Assembly (NCBI GenBank): GCA_014706295.1
Contig: JACSVZ010000022.1
Location: forward strand, 8,884,830 to 8,948,829
Length of the DNA: 64,000 nucleotides
Direction of reading: 5' to 3'
Source: Lycocorax pyrrhopterus obiensis
Taxonomy: Eukaryota; Chordata; Aves; Passeriformes; Paradisaeidae
The notes beneath the pieces were generated by a model that was given only the letters and a program-made list of their open reading frames with translations, ran no database searches and was not told where the DNA came from. Both the position numbers and the translations under genes were made by a program. Shown here piece after piece: positions 37,602 to 51,589 of the stretch. The stretch's first letter is position 1. Every line of letters begins with the position of its first letter.

Positions 37602-37628
37602 CAGCAGCAGCAGCAGCAGCAGCAGCAG
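37602..37628. repeat. (CAG)9 microsatellite
   Basis: Nine pure CAG units in intergenic DNA about 1 kb upstream of the inferred R3HDML promoter. Confidence 0.9.
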
Positions 37629-40600
37629 GTCACTGCTTCCCCACAGCTTTGACTAGACAAGAACTGAGGATGCCAGACCCATAACTCCTGCCTGTGCAGG
37701 GACTGACAGCATGTCCCAGAGCCTGGCTGGCTGCACCCAGCTGCCCCAGAGACCTGCTGTGCAGCAGAAGCTGACCAGGAGCTCAGGGAGGCGCAGACCT
37801 GAGCACGGAGCAGGAATAATGCCCAGGTGCTGGGCTGCTGTGCTGTGTCAATACAGCCTCACCCTGCTGGGAGCCTCTGACAAAAGAGACCCCTTTGTAT
37901 ATTTTTCCTGGCATCCTCTCTCTCATAAAGCAACTCAAGATGCTGTGGGCCCTGGGGAGCTGCTGAGATGTGCCAGAGGGGTATTTCCATCCATTCCCCA
38001 CCCAGCAGGTGGGATGATGTTTGTGCCAGCGAGGAGACAGGAAAATGCAGCTGAGGCATCTCTGGCCCCTCTGCAGCACTGCAGGAGGGGATCCCTCAGT
38101 GCGGAGAGCAGCAGCTCTCCATGAACCAGCAGGGCTGGGTATGCTGTGGGGGGCTGTGCTGTGCTGTGCTGTGGATGGCACTGGGCATACCAGGGTGTCA
38201 GGGTGGCTCCCAGAGCCCTCTGACTTTCCAGGCTGCCTGTTGTAGGGGTCTAACCAGCTCAGCTTCACCTTCCAGCACCAGACCACCCCAAAACACCAGC
38301 CACCTCTCCACAGGTGCTGGGCAAAGTGACATCCCCAGTTTGCCAGTCCTGCAGACACCCCTATTTCGTGTTCATCTATGGAGACAGGAGTGTCAGCTCC
38401 AGGGGCCAGCGGCAGGACAGCGCTCCTCTCATTAGCGAGGCTGGTCAAGGCAGTTTCGTTCCCAGCAGATTAAAAAGGCAGATGGGGACATGCAGCAGTG
38501 ATCTCAACTGGGCAGACTGGGAGGTGCAGCTGCTGCCAAGTGCACACTGAGGTAGGAAGGGCACTGGGGCTGTGTTGTGGAGAGGGTGGTTTTTAATTAT
38601 CTATTATTTCACAAAAGACAGAGCCCTGAGCAGCAAATACTCATCCAGCACTGTGAACTGCAAAGCTTTTAATTTAGAAATTTTTTTTTTTTTCAGTTTT
38701 TGTCTCCCTGGGGCTCGGGGAGAGTGAACCCACCGCAGCTCCCTCTGCCACGCAGCAGCTGAGCCTCTGCGTGGAGGCAAGGCGAGGGTTTTGTCTTGGG
38801 TGCAGATTGAAAGCACTGCTTAATCAGCACTCCGCGAGACAATCCAAATTCCAGGAACTGGAAGGGGTTTGTGTCCCTGCCAGGCGTAATATCCTGCAGC
38901 CCAGACTGGCCCGGCTGCCAAAGCACACGGTATCTGCAGCGAGGACCTTGCTGGGAGCCAAGAAGCACACGCATTCAGCTGGATACAGCAGCAGCCGGCA
39001 AATTCCCATTTTAATGAGCATCGGGGGGAACAAAAAAGATAAATCACTGGGTTCAAGCACTCTCTTGGCAGAGACGCCCTCTGATGCTTTTATGACCAAC
39101 AGTCAGCAGCTCGCTCCAAAATAAGACATAATGGGACTTGCAGGATTTCTCTGTCATGTTTATTTCTCCCATCTGTTGGCTTTGGGCATCACCCATCACC
39201 CACATTCCAGGATGGCAGACGGTGACATGAGCCCATACAGGACTGAGCAGGGCTTTGTCCTTTGCTGAGGGTCAGGATCTGCTGTGGTCCCTGAGCGTCC
39301 CGAAGCCTGGAGCAAGCTGATGTGGATTTCCATAGCAGGAGCCTTCTCTTTACTGGAGTAAAAAAAAAATGAAACCAAGGTCCTGTCTGAACAAAACTTT
39401 CCCCAGGCAATGCACAAACTCTGTTGCTCCAGTAAAATATTCCCCTCCTATCAACTGACAGAAAGGCTCATTTTCCATCTGGGCTGAAAGATGTTCCTTT
39501 CCCCCAGTCCCACCCCAAAACACCAACAAGAGCTCAGCTACCTTGGTGCCCACCCTGGCAGGGAAAGAAAGTGAGGCTTTTGATGGATTTTTGCATTTCT
39601 GGAGCCCTGTAGAGGTCCAGCATATCCAGAGTTCGGTTCCTCCTAACGCATCATGAAGGGAGATCTTCCATCTGACTTGGAGGTTGGAAGATTTGATCTC
39701 CACGTCTTGTGACTTGAGTAAAGCCAGGCTGAGCTCCTGTACATTCTTTTGTGATCTCCCAGGAGTGAAATACGCATTGAGGTGTAACACAACTGAGATC
39801 AGTCCTGAAGTCTGGGGACTCCAAAGTCATCCTTCTTCCTGTTTAGGAACAGTTCCTTGTAAATGCTGAATCTCTTTCTGAGCTAAGCTGAATCTTAGAG
39901 GAAGAGCTACTGGAAAAGTCAAATCTCACACAGAACAGGTGACCATCAACAGGGACAGGGTTCTCCTGGAGCCTTTCATACAATGCCCAGCACACGCCTC
40001 TGCTTCAGGTGCAATGTCCTCTCATAACCCAGAGTTTCTGCTTGTGTATTTGCTAAGGTGAAAAAAACCTTTCCCAATTTATATATAGTGATGGTGTAGG
40101 GAGCCAGCAGTCGAGAGTGTGGGCAGGAGCCTGCACGTGTGGGTCTGACCACCCAGGCTGGGCTCAGCAGAGCAGCACAGAGCAGCCTTGCCCTCAGTCT
40201 GGCTCCTGACCCCTCTCCAAAAGCAACCTGGGAACTGCAATTAGCTCCTTTTAGTGGTGCAGCTGGCCAGGACTAATGCTTTTGAGTCCTGAAGTAAAAA
40301 ACACTTGTTTTGGGGGATTAACTAAGGTGTCCTTCAAGGCTGACATGATCCCTCATAAACTCCTTGGTGAAGAGGGGGTGTCGGCCCCCCACGTCTCCCC
40401 ACAACACCTGTGGCACTGTCAGAGCTGTGGTCCCACCATCAGCCTGCGACTGCCTGTGAGGAAACTCTGAAGGCCAATGGCTCCAGCCAGCACCAAGATA
40501 TATTTGGAACCTTTGAAAGGTGAGAAATTTTTCCACCAGCTCTAGAAATAAACATCTCTGAAGTCAAGCTCTGTGGACAGTAGTTGCTCGCAAAGGTATT

Positions 40601-43600
40601 TTTTTACAGTAACTGGGCTAAGTTTAGAAATTCACTTAAATAACATGGAAGCTCCTCTCAGCACAATTTGGAAGACAGTTAATTTGCTGCTTGCTAACAA
40701 ATTGTTGTTTAGCCCGGCGCTGTGGGTGTGTGATGGTCTCGCTGCACACTGCCAAGGTGAGAAGAGACTCTCAGCTCAGTGGGAAGAGGGACCCATCACA
40801 CCACGAGTCAGCTGAGACCAAGGCAGACCCAAACCTTGGAGCTGAACATCAGCCAGGGACCCCCCGCCCCACAGCAGTGCTGTGCCCATCTCCCCATCCC
40901 CACTGCACACCCACTGCAGGTGCAGCCCACATCCAGCTGTGCCCACGGACACGTGCCAGAACCAACAGCCCTGGAAACACGGTGCTGGTGGGGTTTTTAC
41001 TGTGCTGCTGCCTGGTCTCTGTATGATTGTTTTCCAGGCTCAGTGGTGGGACACCCACGGCTCACACCCAGGAGCCCTGGTGGGAATTTCCCATCTCAGC
41101 AGCCTGCACAAAATTCATCATCTGGGGTGAGCTGAGATCATGTCTTTCCTCATCACCTGACACAGTAAGTGCTACCTGTGTAAAGGTTGGGAGTGCTGTG
41201 GCTCCAGAAAAGGGCTGGATCAGCTGCTGGACGGGGGCTAGTGGATCCCAGCCCCGAAAGCCCAGACCCAGCAAAGTGAAGTCAGGACACCCTGGCAGCC
41301 TCACCGTGTAATTTTCTTGCTTGGATGGGGGTGTGCCACAGCTTGACTGCAGCCCCTGTGTATTCACTCTGTTCCCTTTTTTTCAAAGACCGAAGTTAAG
41401 ATCGAAACTGAGCACCTGGCAGCGGTTCACAGGCAGGTTTCTCGTGGCTGCGCAGGGAGGTCTTGTTCCCATTGCTCCTCTTCTTGGGATGGCCCCACTG
41501 CTCACATGCCCAGGCCTCCACTGGGGCAAACAGCCTCTGACCACCCCACCAGTGCAAGGTTCATTGTCTCCTGCTGAAAAATGTTTTTGCTGTAGAAAAG
41601 CGCTGCCCGTGTTTGTTCGGCTCAGATTAAATGACAGTGGGGCTGAAAGAGACGCTGCTTTTCCTCCTCGGCTCTGAAGGAAGAGGGCGATGTTTGCAGC
41701 GTTTCTTCATGCCGTGGGATGTTGGGATGGGTGTAACTTCTCCCCGGGGTCTGCCTGGGGCATGTCCAGCAGGGAGTGGGATGCAGCTTAGGTGGGTGAT
41801 GATCATTCAGAGCCTGGGGGATTTAAAAGCAGGCTCTGGTGAGCACAGGAAGGTGGTGCAGAAGGAAAGATGGAGCACAGGAGCTCTCAGGGGCATCTGG
41901 AGGTGATTCAGGGGCTTTGGGCAGGAAGGACGTGCCTACAGAGGCTCTGGGTGTATTAACAGTTCTTCACAAGGCTGGGAAACAGCAGCAGCTCAGCTCT
42001 CTCCAGCAGTGCTGAAGCAGAGCGGGCACCTGACAGGTGACACGGGGATGAAATCTGGAAGCTTTTGATCTCCTGCGTGACACTGAGCAAACCGCTTCCC
42101 ATACATATTTCTCTGCCCATACTCTCCCATCTTGACTGATCGCATCTGCCAGAGGGCTCTGAGGAGTGCCTGTGACCTGTCCTGCATCAGAGCCAGTCCT
42201 GCCCTTCCAGATGAGCAGGGCAGGACTGTGCAGGATTTCTGCGACACTTGCCAGTTCCGTGCATTGAAGCTGAAAGGAGCCTCTAATATTTTTCCTCACT
42301 TCTAAAATCTCTTGCTGTATCTGCACATCTTGGGGCTTCCTGACTTCTGCCTACAGAAGGTGAGAGGTTTGATGGACATTTTGTATTTCCCCTCCACTCT
42401 CCCATAAAGATATATTGTGAATCTTTGCCAAGAAATCTCCCTTTTCTCATGGGACTTCCAAGCTTTCCCACGTCCAGATGGCTGGATCCAAGCCACCAGA
42501 TTTCTCTCTGCCTAGACATGAAATTTCTCAGGTTCAGCCATGGAGGCTGAGAAGTTTGCAAGAACCACTTTGCTCAAAGCTGGAAAAAATCTGTAAAAGC
42601 AGAAATTGAGACTCTTGGGATGCTCTGAACACACCCAAAATGGGAGTGATTCTCTCTACATCTCTCTCAGAAGGGAGACACTCCTCAGGGTCTTTCCTCC
42701 CTGACCAGGGGACATGCTGACATGTGAGTCCCAGGAAATCCTGGAAGTGTGACACCTCGTCTGAAGATAACTGGTCTGAGTGCTGGCAGCTCCACTGTCC
42801 CTGCATCCAGCCTTTGAGGGACAGAAGGGAGATCCCTGCAGTTCACTGGCATCTCTGTCCATCACTCAGGCTGTGCCCACACCGTGACACAAAGGCCTGA
42901 CAGTGGCTTGTGCCGACACATCCACGTCAGTCTGACCTTGCCTGTGTGCCACGAGCAATGGGGAGGAAAGAACAGCGGGGCTGGGCACACCCCAGTGCCA
43001 GGAGCACACATCCCACAGGGACCTGTGCTTGTGGTGGCCCACAAGGACCAGGGCTGATAAGGTTCCTGCTGGCTCATCCTCCTCGCTGCTGCAAGGCTGC
43101 ACCATCCTGCACAGGCTGGTACAATCCAGCCTTCCCGGTGCCAGCAGATGTGCTGGTGCCAGCCCCCGCAGGGGCACCTGGCAGGTCGGAGGGAGGTGCT
43201 CGGTGAAGGAAGGACAGAGCCCATCTGCCCCGGGGCCAACACCTCGGACAGCAAACACCGAGCTCACCGAGCCGGCTGCTGCCTTTGGCACGGCCCTCGC
43301 CCCGCTCCGCTGCCCCGGCTGCTGCCCTGGTGCTGCTGCTGAGCGGAGCCTGCCGGGGCCATCGGGACCCTGCTGTGCTTCCCCTGCCCTGAAACCCGGG
43401 GAGGTGCGAGCCCTGTGCGAGCACAGTGCCCCAGCACCGGGAGCGGGGCACCCCAGAGCCTCCCCCAGCATCTGCCCAACCCGTGTCCCTCAAAAACACC
43501 CGCAGGGGCTTTGCATGTTCCCAGCTGGACCCCGTTACAGCTCCTGCACTTCCTTTGGTGTTTTTAACAACCAGCTGAGGGCTCCTGGCCGAGAGAAAGG

Positions 43601-46600
43601 GAGGGTGGCATTGCTCCAGGGGCCATGTCCGAGCAGTGAGGGTGCTGGGTCAGGTTTGGGCAGGGGGGTGAGGAATTAGCCTAGCCCCATCCATCTGCGT
43701 TCGTCTCATCTGGTGCTCAGCTGTTTCTACTTTTTCCCTTCCCTTTTTCTTATTTAAGCTGCGTTTCCATGCTGTGCTGATAAGCAAGAGGAAGGCTGGG
43801 AGCTTTGGTGGGTGGTTTGGTGGCTGCATTTCCCCCTCCACTGGCTGCTGCAGTACAGACATCACGGACAGAGTGGTCCAGCAAAGCCCTCTTTCCAAAA
43901 AAAACACCCTGAGTCCCCCTGTAATGGGTTGGTGGGACGTCAGAAGCTAGAACTTGATAAATTCATGGAAGTGTTATATGATGGTGCGTCTGCTGGAATA
44001 GGTGACTCACAACGCTCATGGTTAAGTCTGCAGCAGCAGGGGGGAGATACAATGTGCTCTGGTGCTCTGTGAGCAGCTGATGCCCATCTGGAGGAACTGG
44101 CATGAATGAAGTGGTTATAAAGCTACAGCAGCAGTGCTGGGAGCAGGACTGGTCTTCTCCCCAGACAAGAAAAGGATTTTCCCCTCTGCCTGCTCCAGTG
44201 ATGGAAAGGATGAGGTGTCTGCAGGAGTTCATGGACCGTGCTGAGGGGAAGGCCTCCAGGTCTCCTCGCCACAGTGTTTTGTGTCTGCCCACCTCCTGAA
44301 GTGGTTCAGTAAATCAACAAGGCTCCCCTCTGTGCCTGCTGAAACCCCTCCAGCCGTCTCGCACAGATGACCGTTGAGGTGATGAGGGGGGTTAATTGAC
44401 TCTGACAAATATTTACCTGTTTCTCTGGGTTTGCAGAAACCTCGCTCCAGCCCCAGCTTTGAAGTGCAGTTCAAAGCCCCAGCAACGCTGACGTCTTGGG
44501 AGGAGCGAGCTCTCCCCAGCATGCAAAAACTCTGCTCTGCAAGGAGGGAAACTGCATTCCCCGTCCTCCTCCTTGGGCACCAGGTGCACTCCTGGCATTT
44601 TCCATCATCTCACAGGGTCCTGCTCATCTTCCCACCCCAGAGTAAGATCTGCTTTGCCAATTGCTTGGGGCCTACATTAAATAATCAGCCCAAAGAAAGG
44701 CCTTGTTCCAGCAAAGAGGCAGAACATGCTGCTCATGTATTTTTGTTCCTAACCTCTGAGTGGTGTCAACAGAGATTGGGCTGAGTCGCACATCTGTGGT
44801 GGGCTTATATTTAAAAAAAATATCTTGTTTGAACTGTACAAATAAACACTCGTGAAAAGAATCTTGTTTCTTTAAGTGAAGTTGGTAAATGCTCTGATTT
44901 AGTTAAAGCACTAGGATTTGGCTTTAATTTTATTTTTCACCAGAATTAAAGCTAGAGGAGGAAAAAAATGTTGTTTATTCTCAGAACAGGTAGAGACTCG
45001 GCAGGAGGAGCACAACATTCATCACCTCCCTCCTCCTCCTTGAGCTGTTGGTGACAGGGGCTGGTGTCTGTGCACTGCTGACCACCCTCCACACCTTCCT
45101 TCCACTTGGTAAGGTGCAGGCTGAGTTGCTGTGTTTTGGGAGATGCTGTGTGCCTGGCAGACTGGGATGTGCTTCCTTGGCAAAAGCTAAGAGCAGCCAG
45201 TCTGGGCCACCTCGCACTGAAAAACTGGGCCAGACCTAATGAACCAGCAGAAGTCCCGCCAGCCTCTCGTGCCTGACAATAAAATGCCATGAGATGCCTT
45301 GGAGAAGGTACAGAAGCTCAGGAACAGACACTTCGGGCTTAATCTGATGTTTGGGAGCATTTAACCCTATCAGCAGTTCTTCTGTTCGTGGGGCTCCAAA
45401 ACTCCTGCAGATGATAAAGGGCAGAGTCCTGGATAGGAAAAAAGTGTGAAAGAAAATGGAGACTGGGCACCAGAACAGTTCTGGGCTTCTTCTTGAGGCA
45501 AATTTATCCCTTCCCTGCCCTAACCCTGGGGATGGCTGACCTGGGCATTGCTCAGCACCCTCACACTGACACATCTCTCACCTCAGCGCCTTCCTGCCTG
45601 TCTTGTCTTTCAGATGCCACCCACGGCTGATGACCACGCCAATGAATTCCATGGCCTGGGGCATCCTGGTTTCTTCTGCCAAAGGCTGAGATGTGGGGCA
45701 GCCCTGTGGTGAAAGAGCACGGCAAGGTTAGCAGAGATGTTGAGCTCACTGAACACAGGGAATGCATAGGTAAAAAAACTGAACAAATAACTTTTAAAAG
45801 CAATAACTTGCAATATTGGGAATCCAAATTAAGCCTGTGACAGAACTGAGTGCGCTGGCTCTTCAGCACACCCTTTGAACATCTTAGTAATTATTATTTT
45901 TTTATCTGCAGAGCATTTCAATGGTCATTGTGGTCAGGAAAAACCCAAATCACATTTCCAGCCAACACTTTTACCATTATCCAAACCAGTAAAGCACAGA
46001 TTAAATATTATGTATGTATATATTTCAGATTTATACTTCAATATTTGTAATTATATATTGGACTGAAATAGCTCATGTTTTGTGGCTGGCTGTACCTGCT
46101 CTCCAGTCAAGAAACCAGGACTGCGAACTGTGGTCCTGCAGCTAATCAACACAGAGTCACTTCCAAATTTTACACTGTGATTCTTTCCTGCAAATATATG
46201 AGCTAAAAATGCACCAGTGAAGTTTGAAAAGTTCATATTTCTGAATTTGAATTAATAAGCACAGACCATTTCCTTCCCATATTTGATCAGTTGCAATAAA
46301 CAGTAGTTTCTTAATCTAAAAAAAAATAAAAAAGCAATGTTTTGGTACAGTAGCTCCGGGGTCACCCAGCAAATGGTTTCATGGAAATTGTCATTGAGTT
46401 TTGGGTGATCTTTAATCTATGCTTGATAATCCTTATAGAAAGGGAATAAATGGGAACAACAAATAATGCCTTTAGTGCATGGCTAGCAGGAAGGTTAATT
46501 GGTCTGGGCAGGAGTTAATTCCCAGTAACTGCTGCTGGGAGAGCACTGCAGAGAAAAACTTCTCAGCAGCTACCCCTGAACGACAACACATCGAGAATCA

Positions 46601-48435
46601 AATTAATTCAAATGCACAGGTGTGGGGCTGGGGAGGTTCTTTGGCAAACACGGAAGGTGTGAATTATACGCTGTGGAAAAAAAAGGGGAGTATTTCATCA
46701 AGGAGCTGCAAGTGCAACCACCACAGCTGCTCAAGGAAGTCAGGCAATTAGAAATAAACATGAGTAATTAAGACCATTTAATGCCCAAGTACATGTACAC
46801 TTAATCACGTGAATTATATATTTTTTCACATGTAATCTCATCCCCACTTCATCTGCTAATGGGCTCCTTAATCTGTATTCTAGGCAGAGTAGCTATTTTC
46901 CATCTTTGTGAACCCTGCTTATTTTGAAGCTCTTCAGACCATTATCGCAGCCCTCTGCAACCTCACCATTTTCTCTGAAAGACATTTAGGGAGGAGAAGA
47001 ACAGGATCTCTCCCATATTCTGCTCAGGGTGTGGGGATACAGAGTCTGAGGGCTTGTGGCTGGGGAGGGAGTTTGTCAGAGCCACAAATTAAACTCAGCT
47101 CCTCATGCTTGTGACAAGACCATTCTCTCCTGTAAATCAAACCCTGTCATTAGTCTGCTCTGCTGTGATCTGGCTGTGCCAAACAAGAAATGTAAATATT
47201 TTGTAGCAAGATGTATTAATTTTTAGCATTAATAAAGTTTGCACCACTGAAAACTGAATTGGTTCTTTCTTATGCTTTGCCCCATATACCAAAATATTTT
47301 GATCTTTGGATGTAACCACCAAACATGCTGGAAATTCCCCACAGCTCAGATCATACTCTTCCTATTCACTTGAGGAGAATTGGGGGGAAAATGTGTGACC
47401 TGCAGAGGTTTTCAGGCTGGGTCCAGCCGGGTTCAGTCTGTCTAAATTCCCTGGGGCTAATTTCCACACCTTTTTCTAAAATTCTTGGGAAAGCCCTTTC
47501 CCATTTATTTGGGCAGCCACACAGGTGGTGAGTTACCAACGTCTCCCTTCTGTTTCCCAGCTCAGCATCTTCACTGTAAACAACACATCATCCCCTCACA
47601 GGTCAGCCTTGGTCCTGCCTGGACCGATGGCAAGTCTGGGGCTTGTAGGCAGAGCATCCCTTCCCACCAGAGATGGGCAGCAGAGATCCAGGCCAGCATG
47701 AGAGAAAGGCTGCTACACCTCCACCCTGGGCTGCATTTCAAAGGCATCACTGACACAAGGGAACAAAGCACGAAATTATTTTCTTAATCTTTTTTCCTAA
47801 GCCAGCAGTGAATAGAGAAGGCTGCAGAGCTCAAAGCGCTGAGGTTGATGGACAGTGTCTCAGCAAAGGGCCAAAACTATCTTAACTTCAAGCTTAAGCT
47901 CCCATTAGGCAAAGAAAATACAGCCCAAATTATGCTTATGTAGCACCTCTCATGCAAACATCCCAAGACACTCCAGGATCAAACCCAAACACAATCAATC
48001 ATGGAGCTGTGAGCAGTGCTCACCAAGGAAAACAGAGAGCAGGGGAGGCTCGGCAGGAATGAGCAGCACGGCTGCCACGAGCACCTGGCTCCCCCAGGGA
48101 AGGGCTGGGGGCTGAAAGGGCCCCAGGGCAGGCAGGGATGGGTAAGAAGGTGCTGGCAGGCTGTGGGAATTGCTGTGAGGCAGGAGGATGAGCTGGGAAG
48201 ATGGGAGGTCTCCCAGATCCAAATGGGTTGTTACCACTGGGGTAATGCATCCCCACTGAGTGTGTGGACACAGGCAGGTGGCTCTGCCAGTCCTGACAGG
48301 CTGGGTGCTTGGATGGGCACCCACCCTGTGCTCGTGGTGCCCCTGGAGCACACCTTCCCTTTGGGGTTGACTGGGCTGTGAGAACCCACCTTACCCCAAA
48401 CCTGGGTCAGAGAAGAACCACTGCTTGAGTTTGGT

Positions 48436-48457
48436 AAAAAAAAAAAAAAAAAAAAAA
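48436..48457. repeat. A22 homopolymer
   Basis: Pure A tract. I looked upstream for a retrocopied gene body and recognised none. Confidence 0.9.
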
Positions 48458-51079
48458 GTGTCATTTTCTCTTCTTCTCCTCACAGCATCCTTCCTTGGCC
48501 ACAACACAGAGCAGTGAACCCAGAAATCTCATAAAATAAAGTGATTCCTGTTTAGCACAGTCAAGAGCCTTAGTCTGACTGTTTGGGCTGAGATTTCAGT
48601 TCAAATGTCTTGGTCCTGTTCCACAGCAAACCTCCCAACCTTTGCCAATTTATTTTTAAGTGTCGGGACACTCCCTGGCTGGGGCACTCGGGATGGTTGA
48701 ACATCCTGCAGAGCTTTGTCAAAGGGCTAAAGAATTAAACTCCAGTAACTCATCCTGTGATGGCTTTAAGGCATAATCAGCTTTTCAGTAACAATCTTGC
48801 CACTTTCTAGCCTGTAATATTTTTAAGTGATCAGCAGGAAGAACTTGTGAGCAGGGGTCTCGTGACATTGAGGAGTGAGGCTGTGACCCCACTGCAGCAT
48901 CATTTTCTCAGCATCGAGGCGACAGCGGATCACAGTGCAGCACTTGAGCAGAATGCCACTGTCTTGCAAGAAGGTCTGAATTTCTCCACAGCTAATTTTA
49001 AGCATGCAAATTAGGTGAACAGTTGCCCTGAACTCCTGGAAAGGGCTGCTAAGGCTGTCTTTCCACTGACTGTATGTTGAAACAGGGGTGTCTGCTTCCG
49101 GATGAGGAGCCTCAGTTCTGCAGAAGGTATCCATACTGTAGTCTCACATCAACAAGACAGACTTCTTTGCACTCAAAATGATTAGCAGATAATTAACAGA
49201 ATCACCAAAACAAGACAAATAAAATTTCTAAGCAACTTAATTATTTAAAATAATTAACAACTCTGAGTGTCATTGTTCTCGCTCTAATTAATAGTGAAAC
49301 GCTCGATACCTCATGAACTCTATGAACAGGAAAGATTTCCCCCAAACGTGCCACAGCTCATGAGTGAGGATGCTTTTTTCAACTCTGTTGGATCCTGTTT
49401 CAAATCTCTGCTCAGGCAGCTGCGTTCTCCCCGTTGCCTGTCCAAATAAGTGTCCTAAGCTCTGGGTGACTGGTCATGCAGGGACAACGCTTACCAACCA
49501 CTCTTCAGCTCTGAAAGTTGTTCTACAGCCCCTAATGAATCTGTCCCTGCGGATTTTAGAGGCAAAATGGGATTTCTCAAAGAGAAGCAGTTTGTTGGAG
49601 GCCTTGGTTCAAATTAAACCAGAAAAAAATCCAACCCCCAAACCAGTTTTTAAAATCAAATAGTCTGAAAGATTTCAGCTTGAATCAGGCAGGGATTTGG
49701 TGAGGTTAAGGAAAAAGTTAAGGCAAAAGCCACATCTGCTGTACCTGACAAATTAACTCAGTTTAGTATGGTTTATACCTGTCACAGCTTGACCAGGTAT
49801 CCGTGAGAGCTTTTTAGGAATCTTCTGCAATTCCCTTAGAACAAACCTTAGTCCTTGTTTATGAATAAAAACTTTTTCTGCTGTTTTAAAAGACCTAAAT
49901 TCTGCTTCTCTGACTCTTTACAGAGGTATGGCAGTCGGCTCCTCAGAAGGTCTACTGGCCTTGGCTTGGTGCTCATGGCAGCAAATACATGGCCCGAAAG
50001 TCGAGATTTTCTCTAAATCTGCAGAACACCTGGACCTAGCTGAGCTTTGCTCACTGCCCTTGCGAGAATCCATGATTTACAGAGATAATCCTCAGACATT
50101 TCAAACTGGGCTGAGGACAGACACATTTCCAGCCCATGCCATCAACTGCATTCATCTGGAACAGGTGCCAAGCTTACGAAATCCCCCCGCGTGTGGCAGA
50201 CACCACAGCACGCTTCATTAGCAGCCAGCCGAGCAGCTCCCACCTCCAGCGCCGGCACTGCAAACAGTCTGGAGATCACAGGCCCAAACCTGGGAAGCAG
50301 AGGAGGCAAGGTTTCAAAGGCAGAGGGGATTTAGGCAGACAATGACGGACTCTGTGAAACCTGCTCCCAGCCCCTCTCATCCTCACTCGTTTGAGTGAGC
50401 GCAGCTGCCTGTCGTTTCTAATTCGGGGTGCAGCGCTGGGGCTGGGAGTGCTAGACATGGCCGTGGCAGTCTTATTAAAAACAACAGCTAATAAATTGCC
50501 AAATGCCATTTACCCTGGATAACCTCCTTAGCCAAAACCCTCCATATCTGCTGGGGCTGCTTTGATGTGTTGTTCTGCTCTCTCAGCCCAGATGTTGTCA
50601 CAGATTTGCTGACGATGACGGCGAAACAGCTTTGAAATGCGCTCTGGCAAGAAATACTTTCCCATCCTGTCTCAGATAGGGTCTGCTTTCAACCCCCCCA
50701 CTCTCACATTTTTCTTACTGAGGCCATTGGGATGAATAAAGGCTCTTTGTTCATTGAGCCATTTCTCTTCTTGCTGATGCTTTTTTTATATTTTAAAAAC
50801 TAAGCTGAAATGACAGCGGCAGCTGTTCAATAGATGAAATAGGTTTCAAATACCACAGCGACGGCCAGTGTTTGGACACCACTTTCAGCCATAAACATGG
50901 ATAGTGAAAAGGCGTGGGAGCCTTAACAGCTCCAGAAATACTTTCTCCCTCCCTCTTAAGCCCTAGGAAAAATTAAAATAATTCTACTAATTGAGGAAAA
51001 TCTCAGATTTTCTCATGAATATCAAGGTGAGACCCTCTTTTCAGAGGTACTGGTACCCTACTTAAAAGTAGTGCTTGCT

Positions 51080-51405
51080 CTTTTATAGGGCAAGAGAAAA
51101 CAGCCTCAGGTTGCTCCAGGGGAGATTTAGATTGGAGATTAGGGAAAATTTCTTCACCAAAAGTGTTACAAGCACTGGCAGAGTGTGCCCAAGAGAGTGG
51201 AGGGGTCACAATCCCTGGAGGCACTTAAAAGATGCGCAGATGTGGCACTTGGGGACATGGTTTTGTGAAGGGCCAATGCTCTCAGGCACATGGTGTGACT
51301 CTCGGGGCTGTCCTGTGCAGGGCTAAGAGCTGAACTCAGTGATCCTTGTGGGTCCTTTCCAACTCAGAATATCCTGTGTTTCTGAGATTCCATGATTCCA
51401 CGGCA
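51080..51405 (+). mobile_element. CR1 LINE 3' fragment, sense
   Basis: Starts about GGCAAGAGAAAACAGCCTC (51,089), continues TTTAGATTGGAGATTAGG and CAATCCCTGGAGGCACTT, and ends CCTTTCCAACTCAGAATATC with an octamer-like tail GATTCCATGATTCC (51,387-51,400). Non-coding 3' remnant. It seems mosaic: its last 150 bases match the CR1 copy at 53,211, its earlier part does not. Confidence 0.88.
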
Positions 51406-51589
51406 CTGATGCTGCAGCCCACAAGCCCTTGGAGCAGCTCTTCTGACGCTCTGCTCTGGGAGCACGATGCACATCTGGGCAGAGATACAAAAGCCCGTCT
51501 ATGTTCTCATTTTGACAGGCAAGGGGGGGAAACGGCTGTTTCTGAGCACAGCTTTCTTCCTGTGACATGGACACACTGGCAGGTGCTGT

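Larger units (their letters stand above)
36600..51079. other. R3HDML to FITM2 intergenic region (no gene supported)
   Basis: 14.5 kb between two divergent starts. I see (CAG)9 at 37,602-37,628, an A22 tract at 48,436-48,457, a G+C-rich island-like segment at 43,100-43,480 and AT-rich blocks at 46,750-46,890, 49,150-49,290 and 50,780-50,910 that could be conserved non-coding elements. Open frames up to 221 codons lack homology to anything I recognise and mostly overlap on both strands, the usual sign of G+C-rich shadows. Confidence 0.65.

Noticed and set aside
48000..48457. Possible processed pseudogene ending in the A22 tract
   Set aside because: No coding similarity or target-site duplication could be seen upstream of the tract.
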